Source: Firmicutes bacterium CAG:475
GTDB lineage: Bacteria; Bacillota; Clostridia; Christensenellales; CAG-917
DNA: 54,460 bases
Assembly: GCA_000434435.1 (NCBI GenBank)
Contig: FR895563.1
Location: 1-54,460, forward strand
Reading direction: 5' to 3'
A model generated the notes under the pieces. It was given only the letters and a program-made list of their open reading frames with translations. It searched no databases and had not been told where the DNA came from. This document shows positions 41,323 through 49,304 of the stretch, piece by piece. Numbering within the stretch: the first letter of the stretch is position 1; every line of letters starts with the position of its first letter. Both the position numbers and the translations under genes were made by a program.

Positions 41323-43899
41323 ATGAAAAACGCAAAGAAAATCACGACAATCGTTCTCATTGCGGCTATGGTTTTGCTCACGACGACTATGCTTGCGGCA
41401 TGCAACGAAACCGGGCAGAGTTACGATCCCGAAACACGTCCTTTCGCAATGAGTATTTCAACTCCGGACGGCGTTTTCAACCCATTTTTCTCAACGTCGG
41501 CATACGACTCTTCAATCGTCGGTATGACTCAAATCGGAATGCTCAGCACAGATTCCAAGGGCAACATCACCTACGGTGACAACGAGCCGACCGTGACGAA
41601 AGACTATATCGTCAAAGAAACCGAAGAGGGCGGAAAGAAATACACCACTTACGAATTTCTTATCAAAAACGGTATCAAATTCTCCGACGGACACGACCTT
41701 ACGATCAAAGACGTTTTGTTCAACCTCTACGTCTATCTCGATCCGTCCTACACGGGTTCCGCAACCGTTTATTCAACGGATATCGTCGGACTTAAAAACT
41801 ATCGTCAACAACAATTCGTAACAAGCGATTCCACGGCATTCGAAGAGCAATTCGTTTCTGACGCAAACGTGCGTATCGACGAGCTTATCGAATATGTAAC
41901 CTTCAAATACACCGGCACGAAAGAGGACGAACGCCCCTCCGATCGTTGGACGGACGAAGAGAAGGCTCAATTCGAAAAAGATTTCAAGTACGTTGCGGAA
42001 ACTTTCCAAAAAGAGCTCACGACGGACTGGAACAGCGTTGACATCGAAACCTACAAGAAAGACAACGATTTCACTGATGCATGGCAAGTGTTTATGCTCA
42101 ACGACGGCGGCATGAACGAACTTTTGCTCGAAGATCCCGTAAATCCCGGTCGCAAGTATAAAGACGCAAACGGCAACTATAAGCTCGACAAAGCGGCTGC
42201 GGACGAGTTCTACAACGATTCCATTTTGCCCTACGTCGAAGCAAGCAGTTTGAGCAGAGAAGACGCAATCAGAGAATACTGCATCAGCAGCGTTTTCACC
42301 GCATACTTCAAGACCACCGCAGACGGACAACTCGACATCACCAAGACGTCGGCATCCAACTTTGAAACCATCGTCAAATATTGGCAAACCGCATCTACGG
42401 TGCTCGACCAATTCACTGCGGAAGCAAAGAGCGACTATTTCAAAGGCAGTACGAAGGTTGTGCCCAACATCGAAGGTATCACCACTCACAAAGTGACCAA
42501 CTTCAACAGCAAGGACCTCGGCGCAGAGCACGACGTGCTTTCTATCAAGATCAACGACGTCGACCCCAAGGCAATCTACAACTTCTCGTTTACGGTTGCT
42601 CCCATGCACTATTATTCGGGCACGTGGCGTGGCAAAGATTACGTTGCGGCATTCAACGGAACGACGGAATTCGGCCTTGAATTCGGTGAAATCCAATTCA
42701 TGAACGAAGTTATCAACGCATCCAACAAAGTCGGTCTCCCCGTCGGCGCAGGCACGTACAAAGCGTCCAACGCAAGCGGCAGCGGCGAAGTGACGAGCGA
42801 CACGTTCTTCAACAACAACATGGTCTACTACGAGCGCAATCCGTATTTCGAAACTCTCGGCAGCGGAATCAGCAACGCAAAGATCAAATACGTGCGTTAC
42901 AAAGTCGTCGAAAGCGACCAAATCATCAACGCGTTGACCAACGGCGATATCGACTTCGGTGAGCCCAGCGCAACGCAACCCAACATTCAAGCTGTCAACA
43001 ATGCAGGTCTCGGACACGTCGAAATCGCAACGAGCGGTTACGGCTACGTCGGGCTAAACCCGAGATTCGTTCCGAACATCAACGTGAGAAGAGCAATCAT
43101 CAAGGCGATGAACACCTCGCTTATCACGCAAAACTATTATCAAGGCGGCCTTGCGGAAATCATCTATCGTCCTATGTCCAAGACGAACTGGGCATACCCA
43201 AAGGACGCGACGATCTATAAACAAGACGACGTCACCTATGCTTACGACAGCACGGGACAAGAAATCAAACAACTCGTCGAAGATGCGGGTTACGTGTTCA
43301 ACGGCACCTGCTACGAAAAGAACATCGACGGATTCGGCGTGGATACGCTCAACTACAAGCTCACAATCGCAGGCGGCTCGACGGATCACCCCGCATACTC
43401 CATGTTCCTCAACGCTGCAAGAATCCTCAACAGCGTCGGATTCGACGTCAAAGTCGTGACTTCGCAAACCGCACTCAGCGATTTGTCGGCAGGTAAACTT
43501 GCAATTTGGGCGGCAGCGTGGTCTTCCACAATCGACCCCGATATGTACCAAGTCTACCACATGGATTCGCAAGCAAGTTCCACAAGCAACTGGGGCTACA
43601 AGCAAATCAAAGCAGGCAAGAACACCGAGGCTTACGCTGAAGAGTATCGAATCATCACCGAGCTTTCCGACCTCATCGACCAAGGTCGTTCCACAACCAA
43701 CCAAAACGAAAGAAAGGGCATCTATGCTCAAGCTCTCGACAAGGTTATGGAATTTGCAGTCGAAATGCCGACTTATCAAAGAAACGATATGTCCGCATAC
43801 AACAAGAACGTGCTTGACGAAGGCACGATGACTCCCGCAAGCGAACGCTCTCCGTACAACGGATTGATTTCCAGAATTTGGGAATTGAATTACAGATAA
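41323..43899 (+). CDS. oppA: Oligopeptide ABC transporter substrate-binding lipoprotein
   Basis: An 858-residue SBP_bac_5 family lipoprotein; the lipobox LAAC gives C27. Family stretches include FLIKNGIKFSDGHDLTIKDV, YVGLNPRFVPNINVRRAIIKA-type segments and the C-terminal WAAAWSSTIDPDMYQ. It captures oligopeptides outside the membrane for OppBCDF. It is about 300 residues longer than a typical OppA. The extra length is mainly an acidic, helical insertion between about 155 and 380 (DERPSDRWTDEEKAQFEKD and neighbours). Its AAGGAG ribosome binding site is strong, and a stem-loop lies between it and oppB. Peptide specificity cannot be read off. Confidence 0.88.
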   Translation: MKNAKKITTIVLIAAMVLLTTTMLAACNETGQSYDPETRPFAMSISTPDGVFNPFFSTSAYDSSIVGMTQIGMLSTDSKGNITYGDNEPTVTKDYIVKETEEGGKKYTTYEFLIKNGIKFSDGHDLTIKDVLFNLYVYLDPSYTGSATVYSTDIVGLKNYRQQQFVTSDSTAFEEQFVSDANVRIDELIEYVTFKYTGTKEDERPSDRWTDEEKAQFEKDFKYVAETFQKELTTDWNSVDIETYKKDNDFTDAWQVFMLNDGGMNELLLEDPVNPGRKYKDANGNYKLDKAAADEFYNDSILPYVEASSLSREDAIREYCISSVFTAYFKTTADGQLDITKTSASNFETIVKYWQTASTVLDQFTAEAKSDYFKGSTKVVPNIEGITTHKVTNFNSKDLGAEHDVLSIKINDVDPKAIYNFSFTVAPMHYYSGTWRGKDYVAAFNGTTEFGLEFGEIQFMNEVINASNKVGLPVGAGTYKASNASGSGEVTSDTFFNNNMVYYERNPYFETLGSGISNAKIKYVRYKVVESDQIINALTNGDIDFGEPSATQPNIQAVNNAGLGHVEIATSGYGYVGLNPRFVPNINVRRAIIKAMNTSLITQNYYQGGLAEIIYRPMSKTNWAYPKDATIYKQDDVTYAYDSTGQEIKQLVEDAGYVFNGTCYEKNIDGFGVDTLNYKLTIAGGSTDHPAYSMFLNAARILNSVGFDVKVVTSQTALSDLSAGKLAIWAAAWSSTIDPDMYQVYHMDSQASSTSNWGYKQIKAGKNTEAYAEEYRIITELSDLIDQGRSTTNQNERKGIYAQALDKVMEFAVEMPTYQRNDMSAYNKNVLDEGTMTPASERSPYNGLISRIWELNYR

Positions 43900-43950
43900 A
43901 ATCTGAAAACGCGCCTTGCGGCGCAACGAACAAACTCAACTAAACCGATA

Positions 43951-43976
43951 CCGTCGGGTGTGAAAACGCCCGACGG
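43951..43976 (+). terminator. Intercistronic stem-loop between oppA and oppB
   Basis: CCGTCGGGTG (43951-43960) pairs with CGCCCGACGG (43967-43976), one G-U pair; no T tract follows. A smaller GCGCC/GGCGC hairpin lies near 43912-43925. Such stems after a binding-protein gene often protect or partly terminate the mRNA so that OppA is made in excess. Confidence 0.55.
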
Positions 43977-43997
43977 AAAGACAGGAAAATAGTTTTT

Positions 43998-45464
43998 ATG
44001 GATACGTTAAAATACATAGTCAAAAGACTGCTTCTGTCGGTGGTGATTCTATTTGGTGTGTCTATCATTATTTACTCGCTCGCGCGTATGATGCCGACGG
44101 ACTACGTTGACAATCAATACTCGTCTGCGGTGCAACAGGGCACTATGAAACAGGAGGACGTCGACCGAATCAAAGAACTGTACGGTCTTGCCATGCCGGA
44201 TGCGTATTTGCATCTCACGATTGGCGAAAACAGTCAGTTTGCCGGCGAAACGTTCACCAAAAACACGAAAGAAGTCACTTACGACGAAGATATATCCCTC
44301 GGCATCAAGAGCTACAACTCCTGGTACGAAGGCTCTTTTGACGGAAGCAAAAATACCCGCGTTATAATCACTGCGGACACCGACGCCGACGGAAAATATC
44401 TCAACACCGGCACGTTCAGTATCTGCAAGGTTACAAGCCGTGGCGCAAAAGCCGACGAAACGACGAAAGAAGGCGACGAAACCGCCGACGATTCCATGAT
44501 TACGCTTGACGAAATCATCACCCCCGTCGAAAAAGGAACTTACGTCGTCAACGAAACAGAAGGTATGGACACTCGTACAATCCGCAACATGACGTTTACT
44601 CTTTCAAACGGTAGCGTCGTGACGGTGAATATGTCCTACAAAGTCGCAACGGGCGGAGATAAGTTCGTTGCAATCATCAAAGGTTATTTCAACTGGTTGG
44701 GCAACCTCCTCAAAGGCGATTTGGGCATGTCCTTCAAGTATAAGAGACCGGTTTCGGACGTCATCGTTCAAAATATGGGCATTTCGTTTGCAATTGCGTT
44801 TATCGCAACGATTTTGCAATTTGCAATCGCAATTCCGCTCGGCATCAAGGCGGCGACGCACCAATATGGATTTATCGACTATTCCGTCACCGTTTTGGCA
44901 ATGATGGGCATAAGTCTTCCCACGTTCTTCCTTGCGGCTCTTGCAATCCGCTTGTTTGCGGTGCAACTGGGCTGGTTCGAAGTGGGCGGCATAGCGTCTG
45001 CGTCTTTGCCTATGGACGCGTCGTGGATAGTGCGACTCGGAGATACGCTGTGGCATATGGTTTTGCCTATGGCGGTTCTCGTCATTCTTTCCATCGGTTC
45101 GCTTATGCGTTATACGCGTACCAACACCTTGGAAGCTCTCAATGCGGACTACGTTCGCACGGCAAGAGCAAAAGGTCTCAGTGAAAGAAAAGTCGTTTAC
45201 AAACACGTATTCAGAAACACCATGATTCCTCTCGTCACCATGATGGCAGGAATTTTGCCGAGCCTGTTCGGCGGCGCAATGATCACGGAAACCGTGTTCA
45301 GTATTCCCGGTATCGGTAAACTAGCATACGACGCTCTCGTCGTCGCGGATATACCGTTTATCATGGGCTACAACATGTTTATAGCGATACTGACTGTTGT
45401 GGGTACGTTGTTCAGCGATTTGATGTACGCAATAGTCGACCCGCGTGTCAAGATAGGAAAGTAG
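43998..45464 (+). CDS. oppB: Oligopeptide ABC transporter permease OppB
   Basis: A 488-residue inner-membrane permease. The first helix (about 10-28) is followed by an unusually long external loop (about 29-255) before the second helix near 260. The remaining helices carry the BPD_transp_1 domain with the coupling-helix segment EALNADYVRTARAKGLSE. Ordinary OppB proteins are 305-330 residues, so about 165 residues are inserted into the first external loop. Large parts of it are acidic and threonine-rich. Stop and next start are separated by a nine-G run. Assignment as OppB follows from order and the N-terminal KYIVKRLL pattern. Confidence 0.88.
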   Translation: MDTLKYIVKRLLLSVVILFGVSIIIYSLARMMPTDYVDNQYSSAVQQGTMKQEDVDRIKELYGLAMPDAYLHLTIGENSQFAGETFTKNTKEVTYDEDISLGIKSYNSWYEGSFDGSKNTRVIITADTDADGKYLNTGTFSICKVTSRGAKADETTKEGDETADDSMITLDEIITPVEKGTYVVNETEGMDTRTIRNMTFTLSNGSVVTVNMSYKVATGGDKFVAIIKGYFNWLGNLLKGDLGMSFKYKRPVSDVIVQNMGISFAIAFIATILQFAIAIPLGIKAATHQYGFIDYSVTVLAMMGISLPTFFLAALAIRLFAVQLGWFEVGGIASASLPMDASWIVRLGDTLWHMVLPMAVLVILSIGSLMRYTRTNTLEALNADYVRTARAKGLSERKVVYKHVFRNTMIPLVTMMAGILPSLFGGAMITETVFSIPGIGKLAYDALVVADIPFIMGYNMFIAILTVVGTLFSDLMYAIVDPRVKIGK

Positions 45465-45472
45465 GGGGGGGG
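45464..45472 (+). repeat. Nine-G homopolymer between oppB and oppC
   Basis: Nine consecutive G start at the last base of the oppB stop codon and form the only Shine-Dalgarno-like sequence for oppC (ATG at 45478). A slip by one or two G would change the spacing to the start codon without altering a reading frame. Confidence 0.85.
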
Positions 45473-45477
45473 TAAGT

Positions 45478-46665
45478 ATGGACGAAATCAAAGACGAAAT
45501 AATCGTCGGCAATCCGACGGAAACCCTGCTTGACGAACAAAACGACGTTGTCAACAACATCGGCACGGACGCCGACGTTTGCGATATAGAAAACGACGTC
45601 GAAAAAGCGCAGGAAGTCAACAAAGAAAACGAAGAAAACGTAGAAACCGCACAAAGCGACGAAGAGGAGGAAAGCGTCGAGGAGAGAACGTCGAGAACCC
45701 TCAGCCCCGGCAGAATCGTCCTCAAACGCTTCTTCAGATCCAAGTTGTCCATAACGGGACTTGTGATGCTTATCGTGCTGTTTGTGTTTTCTTTCATAGG
45801 CCCGCTCTTTTCCAATCTCCCGTTCATTTGGGGCGAAAGAGAAGCGGACGACAGCAAAAAGGTCAAAGAAACGTATTATACCGAAGTATCTGCGCCAGAT
45901 TTCGGCGAAGATACCGTGTATATCGTCACTTATTCCGAACCGACCAACTATCTCAAACCCTCCAAAGACCACTTGCTCGGCACGGACGACAAGGGATTCG
46001 ATGTGTTCTCGCGTCTTATGTACGGCGGCAGAGTGTCGCTTACGGTGGGCTTTGTCGTTATCATTCTCGAAACGATAATCGGCGTGTTCCTCGGCGGTTT
46101 GGCAGGCTATTTCGGAAAGTGGGTTGACCAAATCATTATGCGTATAGTGGATATCTTCAACTGCGTGCCTACAATGCCTATGCTTATGATCGTGGGCGTC
46201 GCGCTCGACGCGCAAGACGTCACCGGTCCTGCAAAGCTATATATACTGATGGCGATGATGACGCTGTTCGGTTGGGCAGGCACGGCAAGACTCGTAAGGG
46301 GACAGATTTTGTCTTTGAGAGAGCAAGACTTTATGTTGAGCGCAGAGGCAAGCGGTCTTCCGGCAAGCAGAAAGATATTCAAGCACCTTATTCCCAACGT
46401 TATGCCGCAACTCATCGTTTCGATGACGCTCGGCCTTGGCGGTATCATACTTACGGAAGCGACGCTCGGCTATCTTGGCATCGGTCTTCCGGCGGAATAC
46501 GCAACGTGGGGCAACATGATAAACGCAGCCGCAAACAACACTGCGCTCCGTTTGTATCCGAATTTGTGGATTTCACCCGGTATTTGCATAGTACTTGCAG
46601 TGCTTGCGTTCAACTTCGTCGGCGACGGTTTGCGCGACGCGTTCGACCCGAAGGCAAGGAGATAA
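45478..46665 (+). CDS. oppC: Oligopeptide ABC transporter permease OppC
   Basis: A 395-residue inner-membrane permease. About 85 residues of acidic cytoplasmic extension (glutamate/asparagine-rich) precede the first helix (about 89-111), and an extra external segment follows it (about 112-165). The BPD_transp_1 domain and the coupling segment SLREQDFMLSAEASGLPASR are normal, and DHLLGTDDKGFDVFSR is a family hallmark of OppC/DppC proteins. Typical members have about 300 residues. Translation probably depends on the G9 run just upstream. Confidence 0.88.
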   Translation: MDEIKDEIIVGNPTETLLDEQNDVVNNIGTDADVCDIENDVEKAQEVNKENEENVETAQSDEEEESVEERTSRTLSPGRIVLKRFFRSKLSITGLVMLIVLFVFSFIGPLFSNLPFIWGEREADDSKKVKETYYTEVSAPDFGEDTVYIVTYSEPTNYLKPSKDHLLGTDDKGFDVFSRLMYGGRVSLTVGFVVIILETIIGVFLGGLAGYFGKWVDQIIMRIVDIFNCVPTMPMLMIVGVALDAQDVTGPAKLYILMAMMTLFGWAGTARLVRGQILSLREQDFMLSAEASGLPASRKIFKHLIPNVMPQLIVSMTLGLGGIILTEATLGYLGIGLPAEYATWGNMINAAANNTALRLYPNLWISPGICIVLAVLAFNFVGDGLRDAFDPKARR

Positions 46666-46669
46666 TGTT

Positions 46670-47977
46670 ATGTTTGAAAAGAAAGAAAAAACTACGGATA
46701 AGAACAAGCATTATATAACCGCCAAAGAGTCCCGCAATATCGCAAAGCAAAACCTTCGCACGATAAAGCAACTCAAAAAGAAAAGAGCGGCTTATACCAA
46801 AGACGACTACATCACCGAAATGAAAGACGACAGAAACGTCGTCGAATTCGATGATTTGCACACCTACTTCTTCACGGACAACGGCGTCGTGAAGGCGGTC
46901 AACGGCGTGTCCTTCGACATTCCGCAAGGCTCGACCGTGGGCGTCGTGGGTGAATCGGGTTGCGGAAAATCCGTCACCAGCCTTTCGCTCATGCAACTTG
47001 TTCAAGGACCCATGGGACAAATCGTGGACGGTAGCATTCGTTTCCGCTCGACGCAAAGAAAAGTCGTCGGTACGGAAGAAATCACCGAACCGGTGCTCGA
47101 CGAAAACGGCAATCAGATGCTCGACGAAAACGGCGAACCGATGGTCAAACCCTCGCTTGACAAGCACGGTAAAGTGCGCCACAGAAAGATTTTTGAGGAA
47201 AGCGAAGTCGTCTACGATATTGCAAAAACGCCTATCTCCGAAATGTCGAAAATCAGGGGCAGAGAAATCGCAATGATTTTCCAAGAGCCGATGACGTCGC
47301 TCAACCCCGTTTTCACGATAGGAAACCAACTTGACGAAGTCACCCTTCTTCACGTTGATGGTGCGGACAAGCAAACCGCAAAAGAAAAGAGCATAGAAAT
47401 GCTCAAACTCGTCGGCATAGCGATGCCCGAACATGTTTACAAGTCCTATCCACACGAATTGTCGGGCGGTATGCGTCAAAGAGTTATGATTGCAATGGCT
47501 CTTTGCTGCAATCCAAAACTCATCATCGCAGACGAGCCTACAACCGCTCTTGACGTCACCATTCAGGCGCAAATTCTAGACCTTTTGCGCGACGTCAAAA
47601 ACAAGATAAGCGGCTCGATTATGCTCATAACGCACGACTTGGGCGTCATTGCCGAAATGGTCGACTACGTGGTGGTCATGTACGCGGGCAGAGTCGTGGA
47701 AAAGGGTACGGTGCAAGAGATTTTCAAAAATCCGCTCCATCCTTACACGATCGGCCTCCAAAAGAGCAAGCCCGTCGTCGGAAAAGAAGTAGACAGACTT
47801 TACAGTATTCCCGGCAACGTGCCCAATCCTATCAATATGTTGCAAACGTGCTACTTTAAGGATCGCTGCAATATGAAATGCGACGCTTGCAAAGGCGAAT
47901 ATCCGCCTATGATTCAAGTTTCGCCCACGCACTTCGTGGCGTGCTATCGTTGCATGGACAAAGGAGAAATCGTATGA
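46670..47977 (+). CDS. oppD: Oligopeptide ABC transporter ATP-binding protein OppD
   Basis: A 435-residue cytoplasmic ATPase of the Opp importer. Walker A GESGCGKS, signature LSGGMRQR, Walker B LIIADEPTTALD and the C-terminal oligopeptide-family region with CxFKDRC-type cysteines are present. Between Walker A and the Q-loop (IFQEPMTSLNP) there is an insertion of about 60 residues (near 125-190) with the repeated LDENGNQMLDENGEPM. ATG 46670 is chosen because AAGGAG lies 8 nt upstream; it starts 4 nt after the oppC stop. About 55 basic N-terminal residues also precede the ABC domain. It overlaps oppF by 4 nt. Confidence 0.9.
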   Translation: MFEKKEKTTDKNKHYITAKESRNIAKQNLRTIKQLKKKRAAYTKDDYITEMKDDRNVVEFDDLHTYFFTDNGVVKAVNGVSFDIPQGSTVGVVGESGCGKSVTSLSLMQLVQGPMGQIVDGSIRFRSTQRKVVGTEEITEPVLDENGNQMLDENGEPMVKPSLDKHGKVRHRKIFEESEVVYDIAKTPISEMSKIRGREIAMIFQEPMTSLNPVFTIGNQLDEVTLLHVDGADKQTAKEKSIEMLKLVGIAMPEHVYKSYPHELSGGMRQRVMIAMALCCNPKLIIADEPTTALDVTIQAQILDLLRDVKNKISGSIMLITHDLGVIAEMVDYVVVMYAGRVVEKGTVQEIFKNPLHPYTIGLQKSKPVVGKEVDRLYSIPGNVPNPINMLQTCYFKDRCNMKCDACKGEYPPMIQVSPTHFVACYRCMDKGEIV

Positions 47978-49224
47978 CGAATGAAAATATAAGCGTTCAA
48001 AACGACGTTGAAACGATTGAAATTGCAACGACGGATATCGACGTAAAAGAAGAAATCGTTGATACCGAAGTCACGACGAACGTAGAAAACGAGCAAAAGG
48101 CGCAAGACGACGATTATCTTCTTGTCGTCAACGACCTTAAAGAGTACTTTCCTATATCCAAGAGCCTTATAAAGAGCAACACCGTGTACCTCAAAGCGGT
48201 GGACGGCGTTTCTCTCAAACTCAAGGCGGGACACACAATCGGTATAGTGGGCGAATCGGGCTGCGGAAAAACGACTCTCGGCAGAACCATTCTCCGCTTG
48301 TACGAACCGACGGGCGGCGAAGTCATATTCGAAGGCAAGCACATCGAAAAACTCAAAGGCAACGCTTTGAGAAAGATGCGTCCGAACTTCCAAATGATCT
48401 TCCAAGATCCGTATTCGTCGCTTTCTCCGCGTATGACCGTCGGCGAAATTGTGGGCGAAGCGGTGAAGGTGCACCATATAGTACCAAAAGAACAATATAA
48501 GGATTATATCGTCGACATAATGACGAAGTGCGGATTGCAACCGCATTATTTCGACAGATATCCGCACGAATTTTCGGGCGGACAAAGACAACGTATCTGC
48601 ATTGCAAAAGCGCTTGCGCTCAAACCGAAACTCGTCATCTGCGACGAACCGGTTTCTGCTCTCGACGTTTCGATACAGGCGCAAATCATCAACTTGTTCA
48701 AGGATTTGCAAGAGAGCGACAACCTCGCGTACTTGTTTATCTCACACGATTTGTCGGTGGTCGAACACATCTCCGACGAGGTGGGCGTCATGTACCTTGG
48801 CAATATGGTGGAATACGGCTCGAAGCGCGACTTGTTCGACAATCCGCTTCACCCGTACACAAAGGCGTTGTTCTCGGCAGTGCCCGTGCCCGATCCCGAC
48901 AGCAAAATCAACAGGATCGTGCTCCAAGGCGACATTCCGTCACCCGCGAATCCGCCAAAGGGTTGCAAATTCCACACTCGTTGTTCGGATTGCATGAGTG
49001 CATGCAAACTGTTCCAACCCAAGTTTACCGATCTCGGCGGCGGTCACTACGTGGCGTGCCATAAGTACGACCAAAAAGTGCTTGACGAGATGCCGTTCTA
49101 CGATGAACTTTGCAAGCTTGAGGACGCACGCAATGCCGAACTCGACGAGATGAAGGCGCAAAAACAACAAAAGAAAGAGGATGTCGCAAACAAAATCAAA
49201 GATTTGCTTAAAATCAAAAAGTAA
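47974..49224 (+). CDS. oppF: Oligopeptide ABC transporter ATP-binding protein OppF
   Basis: A 416-residue ATPase partner of OppD. Walker A GESGCGKTTLGR, Q-loop IFQDPYSSLSPRM, signature FSGGQRQR and Walker B LVICDEPVSALD are intact. The C-terminal part has the cysteine-rich GCKFHTRCSDC segment, possibly an iron-sulfur site as in some dipeptide transporter ATPases. An acidic N-terminal extension of about 45 residues and a lysine-rich tail are additions to the family core. ATG 47974 overlaps the oppD stop by 4 nt and has AAGGAG upstream. It is the last opp gene. Confidence 0.9.
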   Translation: MTNENISVQNDVETIEIATTDIDVKEEIVDTEVTTNVENEQKAQDDDYLLVVNDLKEYFPISKSLIKSNTVYLKAVDGVSLKLKAGHTIGIVGESGCGKTTLGRTILRLYEPTGGEVIFEGKHIEKLKGNALRKMRPNFQMIFQDPYSSLSPRMTVGEIVGEAVKVHHIVPKEQYKDYIVDIMTKCGLQPHYFDRYPHEFSGGQRQRICIAKALALKPKLVICDEPVSALDVSIQAQIINLFKDLQESDNLAYLFISHDLSVVEHISDEVGVMYLGNMVEYGSKRDLFDNPLHPYTKALFSAVPVPDPDSKINRIVLQGDIPSPANPPKGCKFHTRCSDCMSACKLFQPKFTDLGGGHYVACHKYDQKVLDEMPFYDELCKLEDARNAELDEMKAQKQQKKEDVANKIKDLLKIKK

Positions 49225-49268
49225 TTTGCGACAAAGCAGGGGAAAATAGAGTGTCGCTCAGGCGATAA

Positions 49269-49289
49269 GCAAGACCGGGGACGTCTTGC
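49269..49289 (+). promoter_or_regulatory. Hairpin just upstream of a ribosome binding site
   Basis: GCAAGAC (49269-49275) pairs with GTCTTGC (49283-49289) and directly abuts AAGGAG of the next gene, so it could affect translation or be the remnant of an oppF 3' structure. Confidence 0.4.
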
Positions 49290-49304
49290 AAGGAGAAAAA
49301 ACAT

